From Rhizobiales bacterium dw_265 (lineage in GTDB: Bacteria > Pseudomonadota > Alphaproteobacteria > Micropepsales > Micropepsaceae), in the NCBI GenBank assembly GCA_018449595.1, contig JAAVUU010000001.1, positions 1,054,001 to 1,118,000 on the forward strand: a stretch of DNA of 64,000 bases, given 5' to 3'. Every line of letters starts with the position of its first letter. Within the stretch, counting starts at the first letter, position 1. The position numbers were made by a program, and so were the translations under genes. Below, piece by piece: positions 27,801-34,973 of the stretch. The notes below the pieces were generated by a model that saw nothing but the letters and a program-made list of their open reading frames with translations, was not told the DNA's origin and did not search any database.

Positions 27801-30800
27801 CGGAATCGCTGGCAAAGGCATCGATGGAGCCGCTGCTTTCGGTTATTCCACCGCCCGCATTGAGAGTGACGACAGTCCCGTAAATACCGATGGCGGAAAG
27901 CGAAATGCCGCCGCCCGCCGTCATGCTGACACTGCCGGGCGCATCGCTGTTTGCATCGGCATAGATCGTATTCTCGCCGGAGGCACTGGAATCGATGCTG
28001 CCTGCCGCATTAAGGCTGATCGTGTTGCCCTCGATATTGAAGCCCTGGCTGGGCGCAGCCGTGATGTCGCCCGACAGCGTCGTCAGGGAAACCGCGCCAT
28101 AAACGGTATTATCGGTATTGGGATCGTAGCTGCTGGCCTGAACCTCGCCGACCGCGAGCGGGCCGTTGTTGACGAAGTTGAAATTGGCGCCATAGCCGCT
28201 CAGCGTGCCGGTGACGGCATTGCCGGTATGGTTCAACTGGACATCGCCACCGCTGTCCACCTCCAGGTCGCCGGGATAAACGGTCTGGGTCTGGGGATCG
28301 GTGAAGCTGGCCGTCTGGATCGGGATAGCACTGGTGACATCCAGCACCCCAGCGCTATAGCTGCTACCCTGCACGACATCGCTGGACGCATACAGATTGA
28401 CCGGGCCACTGGCCTGCACCACCGCGCCGGGCGTGGGATCGGCGATCAGAATCTGGCTCCCGTCACCGTCGGCCCTGATATACAGCGCTTCGCCAAAGCC
28501 GTCACTGTCGTCATTATTGTCAACGGCCCCGGCCCGTGACGCGCCCAAATTGATCGTGCCGTCATTTCCAAAGGCGACATAGCCCGAGGGGGCATTGAGC
28601 CGGATCAAGCCGGAAACGGCATTGTCATAGTCCTCGCCGCAATCGATGCAGCCGGAATTGGTCAGGTCGATGTCGCCCCCCGCATTCAGGGTCAGGTTGG
28701 CGGCGGTGATGCCATAATTCTGCGTGATCGATCCGCCCGCGGAAAGCGTGAAGCTGCCCGGCGGCGTACCGAGCGGCGCACTCGGATCCGGCGAGAGATA
28801 CACGCCAGAGCCGACGCCGAATGGCGTCTCGATCTGCTGGATGGAGACAGCGTTGTTGGGAGCCGACAGGATGACGTCGCCGCCATAGGTGCTCACCACC
28901 AGGGCGATGGTACCGCCCACGCTGTTCAATGCCAGCGGCGTACCGGCGTCCGCGCCGTGGATGCCGCCGCTGACACCATGCGGCCCCTTCTCCACGCCCA
29001 GGACGATAGTGGCCGCCGTCAGGGTGCCGGAGCCGGAAATACCGTTATCGTCCGCGCCCAGTCCGAGATCGCTGCCCCCCCCCAGCAAGCTGGAATCGTT
29101 GGCCACCAGCAAGATGGTGCCGGGCGCGGAAACGTCGGTGGCGCCAGCGACGATGTCCGCATTCACCGCGATATTGCCGGCGGCATCCAGGAAAATCGCC
29201 TCACCCGGCGCCGAGATCGCTCCGCTGACGGTGATAGCGTCCAGGCCGGCCAGCGACAGGACATCGCCGCCCGTGCTTTGGATGCTGGTGACATCGAGCG
29301 GGGAATAGGCCTTGAAGTAACCCTCGCCCGCGAGGCTGGCCGACAGCGAGACGCTTGTCGGCGAGATGACGGCCGGCGCGGATTGAAAACTCGGCGTGTA
29401 TGCGCCACCGCTCAGTATCAGCGGCTGCTCGGATGAGCCGATAGAGCCGCTGGCGTCCAGCGAGACCGTGGATGCGAGGATGCCGTCACCGCCGTTGTCC
29501 TGGGTCAGGGTGACGCCGCTGATGGAAACCGAGGTGCCGGTGATGGTGCCGATCTGGGTGGTGTCGGCCGCATTGAACAGGGTGATGTTGCCCGGCGCGG
29601 ACAGATTGATGGTGTTGTTGATCGTGTTGCCGGTGGAAGCCAGGGAAATGTCGCGGGACGTGGTGGTTGCGGTCAGGGTGCCGGCCGTGATCGTGCCCGT
29701 GCCGACCTCGCTGATACCATTGGCCGCCGACAGCAGCATCGCAGAGGACTCGGAGGCCGCGAGCATCCCTCCCACGCTGATGGCCCCCATCGGCGCGGCC
29801 AAGGAAATATCGCCCGACGAACTGAGCGAGCCTGTCGCGTCGATGCCGATGTCGCCCTGGATCGAGGTCAGGACGAGGGTGGATGGCGCGCTGCCCACGA
29901 TGTGGAAAGCGGCGGACCCGGCCGGCGGCGTGCCTTCGCCCAGCGCATAGATGCCGGGCAAATTGGTGAAGGCGACATTGCCAATGGAGGTAAGGGTGAT
30001 GGACCCGGTGATGCTGTTGTTCTGGGTCAGGGTGATGTCGCCGGCGGCCGTGGCCGTGAGGTCGCTCGCGGTGATCGCATCCGTCTGCGAAATCGAGCCC
30101 CCGTTGGCATTCAGCGCGACCAAGCCCGGGTTGACCACGGTGTCGGGCCCCGAGACCGTATAATAGGTCGCGGAGGTGACAGGCGCGCCCAGCGTGATGC
30201 TGCCGGTGAGACTGTCGAGTTCTATCGAGCTGCCAAAGGTCATGACGGCGCCGTTGATGCTGATGTCGCCGGCCGCAAGCACAAGCGCGCCGCCTGCCAC
30301 ACCGCCGCCACCGCTGGAATCGCCTTGCGTGCCGCCCAGGTTGACGCCATTGACTGCCACAGCGGCGACATAAGATCCGGCGGTCGAGGCATGTACATAG
30401 GCGCTGCCGCCGTTGGTGGTGAGCGAGAGGTTGACGGGGGCGCTGGTGGTTCCCTCCAGCAGGAGGGGAACGGTGGATGACCCGATGCCGCCGCTGCCGG
30501 ACGCGGTATTCAGGCTGACAGTGCCGGCGACAATCTTGCCGGGGCCTGAGGCGGTGCTGATCGTTCCACCGGACACAAGCGCAACGCTACCGGCAGCCAG
30601 GGTGTTGCTCACACTGATGTCGCTCGCCGCCGTGAGATCGAATATCCCCGCGCCGGCGAGGCTGGCGGAACTGATGGACGCCGCCCCGGTGGAGGTGAGA
30701 TAGGCGCTGCCGCCGGTGGTGGTGGCGGAGATGTTGATCGTGCCGGCGCTGGTCAAGGCGACCGCCGAACCGCCGGCGCCGATGGCGCCGGTGCCGCTGT

Positions 30801-33531
30801 TCACGGCTAGCATGATATTGCCGGCCGACAAGGTGCCGCTGCCGGAAATGCCGTTGGCACCGGACGCGCCCAGATCGGCGTCATTCGCCGTGAGCGTGAT
30901 GGTGCCGGTCGTTGAACCGCCGTCGTTGGCGGTGACGGACCCATTCACCGTGACCTGGCCCCCGGCGTCCAGGGTAATTGCGCCGCCGCTGCCGTCAAAG
31001 TTGAGCGCGGTGCCGGTTATGCTTCCACCCGCTCCCAACGAGATCGAGCCGCCGGTGTTCGCGGTCAAGTTCACCGCATGCGCCGAAATCGCGCTGCCCA
31101 GATTGAGGTCGTTGGCGGTGAGCGAGACGGTGCCCGCCGTCGAGGAACCGTTGGCGGCGGTGATGGACGAGGAGGTTGTTATCGTGCCCGTGGCCGAAAG
31201 CGTGACGGAGCCGCCATCCGTTCCGAATTTGGAAGACGCCGTGACGCCGCTGCCAGTGATGGTGAGATTGCCCGCATTGGTGACTTGAACAGAGCCGGCG
31301 CCTTGCGCATACGAGACACTGAGATTGCCCGTATTGTTGAACTCGAGCGTGTCGGTGGCCGCTTGCCCGGCAAAACTGGAAACCGCATTTGCGGCATTGG
31401 TGAGAGTGATCGCGCCACTCGTCGACGATGCCGACAGCGTGCCGGCGGTGATGGCGGCATTCTGTGTGATATTACCCGTGGCCGAGAGGCTGACTGTCCC
31501 GGCGCCGACATTGACCGGCGTTGCGTCGATCGCAACCGTGCCGCCCGTCGATGTCAGCGCAAGCCCGCCCACGGTGATCGCGCTGCCGTTGGTCAGCTCG
31601 ATACTGCTTGCCGCGGTGAGACTAAGCGTGCCCGTGCCCAGGTTGGTGCCGCTGGAAAGCGCCACCACCGTGGTTCCGGGCGAGTATATGTAGGCGCTGG
31701 CGCCGCCGACCGTGCCGCCGCTGAGCGCGGAATTGCCGGCGACAAGAAGCGACAGCGTGCCCGAAGGCCCCGCCACATAAATCGGCGCCGCAGACGATCC
31801 GATGCTGCCGGTGGCACTGGAATCGAAAAGGCGTATGTCGGGGGCCGTCAGCGTGGCCTGGGAGGTGTTGCCGTAATTGTCCTGGATCAGGGCAGGCGTG
31901 GTCGCCGTGGCGGCAAATGTGCCATTGGGCGCGGCCAATATGTAACTTGGCTCACCGGCGTTGAGGACAATGATGGCGTTCGGGCCAGTACCCGTGATCG
32001 AAATCGGCGCATTGAGGATGATGGAATGCGCTGCATCCATTTCCAGCGTGTTGCTGGTTGTGGCGCTGATGGCGCCGTCCGCCGCCACGATGATGTCGTT
32101 ATGGGCCTGAAGGCCGACGCCGCCGGTGGTAAGCGCCGTGTCGACGGCATTGGGACTAATGACGACATCGGTTTCGCCGCCATCGCCAAGAGAGTCAGCG
32201 CCGCCCGTTGTTCCGGCAGCGTGATTCGGGTTCGTCGCGGAGATGGTGAGATTATAGGGATCGAGCAGCCAGTTGCCAGCAAGCCCCTGGGTGGCCCCCG
32301 TGTCAACCACGGCTTCCGCCGGAACGCCCAGCGTATGGCCGGAGGTTTCGACCTGGCCGCCGTTGCCGCTTTGCGCGCCGCCGCGGGCGCTGATGTGGCC
32401 GGCGAAATTCGTCTGGCCGGTGGACCAGACCGCCACCTTGCCGCCATCGCCGCTCTTGATCGCATCGGCCTTGATGGTGGCATGGCCGACGGTGGTGTTC
32501 TGCGCCTGCTGCGTCGTGCCCTGGCCGTGGAAATCGCCGCCGATCAGCACCGTGCCGCCGCCCGCCTGGCCGGAGACATCAATCTTGGCGCCATCGCCGA
32601 CAGCGACCTGGGTGCCCAGCACCTTCACCGTGCCGCCGGTCTCGCCATCCTTTTTGCCGGTGGCGTTCAGCGTGCCGCTGTCGGTGGTGGTGCCGCCGTC
32701 GGCCTCCAGCACGATCTCGCCATTCTCGACCCGCGCCGATGTGGCCTCGATCATGCCGCTGTTGTTGACCACCGCGTCCTGCACGCCCTGCGCCGCCTTG
32801 GCGGTCAGCAGCACATTGCCGGACTTGATGGCGCCGGTATTGACGACCGTGCCGCTCTTTCTAGTGTCGCCCACCGCATAGGAGATCAGGTGGTCGCCGT
32901 CGAAATCCACCGTGAAGGTGTCGGTGCCCGCCAGCACGACATGGCCGGCCCTGGCGGCGATGATGCCGTTGTTGACGACCTTGGGCGCCGACAGCACCAC
33001 CGCGCCGCCGGGCGCGGCCTTGATCGCACCGTTGTTGACGATCGCGCCGCTGCCGCCGCCGGAGAAATTGTAGCGGCCGGCCAGGAAGTCCTGGTTGGTC
33101 AGATCGGAGGTCGTGGCCAGCAAGCCGCCGACATTGATCTGGGCGCCGTTGCCGATCAGCAGGCCGTTGGGATTGAGCAGCCAGACCTGGCCGTTGGCGG
33201 TAAGCGAACCGTTGATGGCGGAAATGCCCGTGCCGGTGACGCGATTGAGAGTCAGCGACGAGGAACTGGGCTGGTTGAACTGGACAGCCGCGCCTTTGGC
33301 GACGGAAAAGTCCTGCCAATTGATGATGGCCTTGGCCGTGGACTGATTGATAAGGGTGGTGGCGCCGGTGGTGGTGATCTGGGCCTGGCCCGCCACCACG
33401 CTGCCGCCCACGGGCTGGGCCTTGGCGCCCACGATACCCAGGATAAAGAAGGGAATGAGGCTGACGGACGCAAGAGCATGCCCGCGAACCCGCGGCCTGG
33501 AAGCCTGCTGACTGCCGATGACTTTGCTCAC
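24877..33531 (-). CDS. TpsA2: filamentous-hemagglutinin-like giant exoprotein with MBG repeats
   Basis: A 2,884-aa exoprotein. I chose the GTG at 33531 because AGGGG precedes it and because it places a basic n-region (VSKVIGSQQASRPRVRG) before a hydrophobic signal segment ending in AKAQ; the frame stays open upstream, so the start is provisional. The TPS domain (about 40-300) is nearly identical to that of TpsA1. A long beta-helix rich in Gly, Ala, Ser, Thr and Asn follows. Residues ~2328-2752 are five 85-aa MBG-type repeats (TLLYVADAASRTYGAA...), preceded by one divergent unit. A Pro-Ala linker leads to a C-terminal tail ending LSGFGNAALWQ. It is probably the first gene of the TPS-CHAT cluster, divergent from the type IV secretion operon. 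Confidence 0.9.
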   Translation of the reverse strand: MSKVIGSQQASRPRVRGHALASVSLIPFFILGIVGAKAQPVGGSVVAGQAQITTTGATTLINQSTAKAIINWQDFSVAKGAAVQFNQPSSSSLTLNRVTGTGISAINGSLTANGQVWLLNPNGLLIGNGAQINVGGLLATTSDLTNQDFLAGRYNFSGGGSGAIVNNGAIKAAPGGAVVLSAPKVVNNGIIAARAGHVVLAGTDTFTVDFDGDHLISYAVGDTRKSGTVVNTGAIKSGNVLLTAKAAQGVQDAVVNNSGMIEATSARVENGEIVLEADGGTTTDSGTLNATGKKDGETGGTVKVLGTQVAVGDGAKIDVSGQAGGGTVLIGGDFHGQGTTQQAQNTTVGHATIKADAIKSGDGGKVAVWSTGQTNFAGHISARGGAQSGNGGQVETSGHTLGVPAEAVVDTGATQGLAGNWLLDPYNLTISATNPNHAAGTTGGADSLGDGGETDVVISPNAVDTALTTGGVGLQAHNDIIVAADGAISATTSNTLEMDAAHSIILNAPISITGTGPNAIIVLNAGEPSYILAAPNGTFAATATTPALIQDNYGNTSQATLTAPDIRLFDSSATGSIGSSAAPIYVAGPSGTLSLLVAGNSALSGGTVGGASAYIYSPGTTVVALSSGTNLGTGTLSLTAASSIELTNGSAITVGGLALTSTGGTVAIDATPVNVGAGTVSLSATGNITQNAAITAGTLSASSTSGAITLTNAANAVSSFAGQAATDTLEFNNTGNLSVSYAQGAGSVQVTNAGNLTITGSGVTASSKFGTDGGSVTLSATGTITTSSSITAANGSSTAGTVSLTANDLNLGSAISAHAVNLTANTGGSISLGAGGSITGTALNFDGSGGAITLDAGGQVTVNGSVTANDGGSTTGTITLTANDADLGASGANGISGSGTLSAGNIMLAVNSGTGAIGAGGSAVALTSAGTINISATTTGGSAYLTSTGAASISSASLAGAGIFDLTAASDISVSNTLAAGSVALVSGGTISTASGPGKIVAGTVSLNTASGSGGIGSSTVPLLLEGTTSAPVNLSLTTNGGSAYVHASTAGSYVAAVAVNGVNLGGTQGDSSGGGGVAGGALVLAAGDISINGAVMTFGSSIELDSLTGSITLGAPVTSATYYTVSGPDTVVNPGLVALNANGGSISQTDAITASDLTATAAGDITLTQNNSITGSITLTSIGNVAFTNLPGIYALGEGTPPAGSAAFHIVGSAPSTLVLTSIQGDIGIDATGSLSSSGDISLAAPMGAISVGGMLAASESSAMLLSAANGISEVGTGTITAGTLTATTTSRDISLASTGNTINNTINLSAPGNITLFNAADTTQIGTITGTSVSISGVTLTQDNGGDGILASTVSLDASGSIGSSEQPLILSGGAYTPSFQSAPAVISPTSVSLSASLAGEGYFKAYSPLDVTSIQSTGGDVLSLAGLDAITVSGAISAPGEAIFLDAAGNIAVNADIVAGATDVSAPGTILLVANDSSLLGGGSDLGLGADDNGISGSGTLTAATIVLGVEKGPHGVSGGIHGADAGTPLALNSVGGTIALVVSTYGGDVILSAPNNAVSIQQIETPFGVGSGVYLSPDPSAPLGTPPGSFTLSAGGSITQNYGITAANLTLNAGGDIDLTNSGCIDCGEDYDNAVSGLIRLNAPSGYVAFGNDGTINLGASRAGAVDNNDDSDGFGEALYIRADGDGSQILIADPTPGAVVQASGPVNLYASSDVVQGSSYSAGVLDVTSAIPIQTASFTDPQTQTVYPGDLEVDSGGDVQLNHTGNAVTGTLSGYGANFNFVNNGPLAVGEVQASSYDPNTDNTVYGAVSLTTLSGDITAAPSQGFNIEGNTISLNAAGSIDSSASGENTIYADANSDAPGSVSMTAGGGISLSAIGIYGTVVTLNAGGGITESSGSIDAFASDSAPGHLSLTAGGDISLSNVNVGALVLPDSSNPQTVMPGLLDFSAAAGSVTLPSIGTDPVALHGSAGGNVTITGGSNISLYDANGNPIGTAPAITIDGPLTAGGSLQLRTNGGDIVETASGVLTVGGALDAETAFGPGNIILNNPANSISGPVTFYVVGDNNSGTGAFTLYNSVNTILGGPLDPAMGTPIGSTLAGGIITVVSAGDITINPGNILEADGVDEANPTNPGPIDSIILSAAGNFINNAGPVLNTSNGVTYNGIYTAGTNAAWKVYSHGPESDVFGGLDSQNDAVFGVTYGQSVIGPAGAPTSPTLPTGNRYVFTEQPTLTVAAAPLTKTYGQDSSAAVAADYTITASTIAAVPGAFTVAPQNYSGAPVAASAGSGAGANAGSYDITFSPGSLSASGFALVMQNGTLTINPATLLYVADAASRTYGAADPALTGAVTGFVNGDSLASATSGTLAFGSSATAASGVGSYAINGSGLSASNYVFAQAAGNATALTINPATLLYAADAASRTYGAANPALTGAVTGFVNGDTQSSATSGALAFGTSATAASGVGAYAVNGSGLSASNYVFAQAASNATALTVNPATLLYVANAASRTYGAANPALTGAITGFVNGDTQSSSVSGTLAFGTSATAASGVGSYAIMGSGLSASNYVFAQDAGNATALTINPATLLYVADAASRTYGAANPALTGTIAGFVNGDTQSSAVSGALVFGSAATAASGVGAYAVNGSGLSASNYVFQQAASNATALIINPATLLYVANAATRSAGAANPALSGRVTGFVNGDAQTSATSGTLVFTTTADPASAVGSYAVNGSGLSAVNYVFAQAASNASALTVTPATDTTPPPNTPPPAILTAVTVALQMPQNLPPKSPPPAPPPPAPPPPAPPPPAPPPQPSPLADDDSQGQEPDPPTSSDQAASSVASSLDGGASAGGSSSSVVVPGMLVSTPRPPSGTLSDATVLSGFGNAALWQ
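25106..25191. repeat. Tandem 15-base repeat coding a Pro-Ala linker in tpsA2
   Basis: Tandem GGCGGGCGGTGGCGGC-like units encode the PPPAPPPPAPPPP stretch that separates the MBG repeats from the conserved C-terminal tail. An extended Pro-rich spacer like this could cross the cell-wall space or hold the tail away from the beta-helix. Confidence 0.8.
25276..26550. repeat. Five tandem 255-bp repeats encoding MBG domains in tpsA2
   Basis: Units run 26550-26296, 26295-26041, 26040-25786, 25785-25531 and 25530-25276. The repeat period is exactly 255 bases, confirmed by the recurring GACATA...GGGTGGCGGG junction at 25516, 25771, 26026, 26281 and 26536. Each encodes 85 residues beginning TLLY(V/A)A(D/N)AA and ending in (I/V)NPA. 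The last unit (nearest the C-terminus) is the most diverged. MBG-type domains are common stalk or ligand-binding modules of bacterial surface proteins. Confidence 0.93.
32255..33450. repeat. Copy 2 of a ~1.2-kb duplicated segment (TPS domain of tpsA2)
   Basis: Partner of 23415-24620. It codes for the mature N-terminus of TpsA2 to WLLDP. Similarity drops sharply after WLLDP, where the two beta-helices diverge. Confidence 0.8.
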
Positions 33532-33782
33532 GACCCAACCCCTGAACGCACAGGAATTACAGCCCGCCGTTCTACCCTGAACAGATACCCCTAAATGCCG
33601 ATTACTACCTGAAAGAGCACCGCACAATGCTTCGTTACGTATGGATAACGGGGCTGTATCACCCCGGCACAAAATTTTTCCGACAGGGTAAGTCTCGGGT
33701 TTCCAAGGGAACTTTCGAATCAGGGCGGTGGCAAAGGGCATGGCGCTGGACTATCCTTACTTTAACTGTGGGGAATAGGTGG
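33532..33782. promoter_or_regulatory. Divergent region between tpsA2 and the VirB operon
   Basis: About 250 bases separate the presumed starts of two large divergent operons and must carry promoters for both unless tpsA2 begins further upstream. It is less GC-rich than its flanks (for example CACAAAATTTTTCCGACAGG near 33667). I see no clear operator or consensus promoter. Confidence 0.45.
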
Positions 33783-34376
33783 GTGAAGTTCCGGATTATC
33801 CAGTGGATACCGTGCCTTAGTGCATGGGCCGCGGCCTGCCTGGCGCTTGCGCCCGCCGCACCCGCGAGCGCGCAGGTGATGGATATCCGGCCCGACGGCA
33901 CCACCGCTACCTATCAGGGCCCGGTCATCACCCTGCCGGACGGGATGCGGCCACTCGCCTCAACAGAAATTCCCGCGACCGGCATCCGGGCGCCGGTCGC
34001 GGACGCCATCCGCGCCGCCGCGATTCGCCATGCCGTCGGCCATGAACTGGTGGAAGCCGTGGCCTGGCAGGAATCCCGTTTCCGGCAAAGCGCGGTGTCG
34101 CCCAAAGGCGCGCGCGGGGTGATGCAGCTGATGCCGGCGACAGCGGCGCGCCAGGGCGTAGACGCCGCCGAGCTGGGCGGCAATGTCGATGGCGGCGCCG
34201 CCTATCTGGCGCAGATGCTGGAGCGGTTCGACGGCGATGTGATCAAGGCGCTGGCCGCCTACAACGCCGGCCCCGAAGCGGTGGCGCGCTACAACGGCGT
34301 GCCGCCCTATGCCGAGACGCAGCACTATGTGAACGCCGTGCTCGAGCGCATGGCCATGACAGAGGTATCCCGATGA
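33783..34376 (+). CDS. virB1: VirB1-like lytic transglycosylase
   Basis: A 197-aa (from the GTG at 33783) SLT-type murein transglycosylase that opens peptidoglycan locally for type IV secretion assembly. The signal peptide VKFRIIQWIPCLSAWAAACLA... ends in PASAQ. The catalytic Glu is in AWQESRF, followed by the family motifs SPKGARGVMQLMP and ALAAYNAGPEAVARYNG. The start is uncertain because the frame is open upstream; this codon gives the cleanest signal sequence. It overlaps virB2 by four bases (ATGA) and heads the T4SS operon. Confidence 0.88.
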   Translation: MKFRIIQWIPCLSAWAAACLALAPAAPASAQVMDIRPDGTTATYQGPVITLPDGMRPLASTEIPATGIRAPVADAIRAAAIRHAVGHELVEAVAWQESRFRQSAVSPKGARGVMQLMPATAARQGVDAAELGGNVDGGAAYLAQMLERFDGDVIKALAAYNAGPEAVARYNGVPPYAETQHYVNAVLERMAMTEVSR

Positions 34377-34687
34377 AACGCTTTGCTGGCGCGCTCGCCC
34401 TGCTGGCCCTGCCCGCGCTGGCTTTACCGGCCTGGGCCCAGGCGGTGAACCAGGACCCGGCCGGATCGTCGCCGCTGGTGGCGGCGCTGGAATGGGTGCA
34501 GGGCACGCTCCTGGGCAATGTCGCCACGGCGGCGGCGGTGATCGCGGTGGCGGTGGTGGGCTTCATGATGCTGACCGGCCGCATCGAATGGCGGCGCGGC
34601 CTGACCGTGGTGATCGGCTGCTTCATCATCTTCGGCGCGGTCGCCATCGTCTCCGGCATCCGCTCGCTGGCGGGAGGGCTGCACTGA
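34373..34687 (+). CDS. virB2: VirB2-family pilin subunit
   Basis: A 104-aa TrbC/VirB2 protein. A signal peptide (to PAWAQ, residue ~23) is followed by two hydrophobic helices (VATAAAVIAVAVVGFMMLTG and LTVVIGCFIIFGAVAIVSGI) joined by a short basic loop (RIEWRRG). This is the normal architecture of the T-pilus subunit. It overlaps virB1 by four bases and is one base from virB3. Confidence 0.88.
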   Translation: MKRFAGALALLALPALALPAWAQAVNQDPAGSSPLVAALEWVQGTLLGNVATAAAVIAVAVVGFMMLTGRIEWRRGLTVVIGCFIIFGAVAIVSGIRSLAGGLH

Positions 34688-34688
34688 A

Positions 34689-34973
34689 ATGGCGCGGCTG
34701 GCGTCCGATCCGGTGTTCAGCGCCCTGACGCGGCCCCAGATGATGGGCGGCGTCACCTATGGCTATGCCGTGTTCAACCTGATCGTGACGCTTGAGATTT
34801 TCCTGGTCTTCCGCTCCTTCTGGGCCTTCGCGGTGGCGGGCGTGCTGCACATCGTCGGCTATCTGGGCTGTCTCCATGATCCGCGCTTCTTCGACATCTG
34901 GGGGGTGCGGCTGCGCCACTGCCCGCGCGTCAGGAACCACTGGTTCTGGCGCATGAATTCGTACCGCCCATGA
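34689..34973 (+). CDS. virB3: VirB3-family inner membrane protein
   Basis: A 94-aa protein with the usual short N-terminus (LASDPVFSALTRPQMMGGV) and a hydrophobic hairpin (residues ~25-60). It then has a cytoplasmic tail with DPRFFDIW, typical of VirB3. It works with VirB4 at the inner membrane. Its stop overlaps the VirB4 start by four bases. Confidence 0.87.
   Translation: MARLASDPVFSALTRPQMMGGVTYGYAVFNLIVTLEIFLVFRSFWAFAVAGVLHIVGYLGCLHDPRFFDIWGVRLRHCPRVRNHWFWRMNSYRP

Noticed and set aside
33532..33741. Longer N-terminus for TpsA2 starting at an ATG at 33741
   Set aside because: The extra 70 residues resemble no signal sequence and would place the hydrophobic signal segment unusually far from the N-terminus; the GTG at 33531 has AGGGG upstream. 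Not fully excluded, since some TPS proteins have extended signal peptides.
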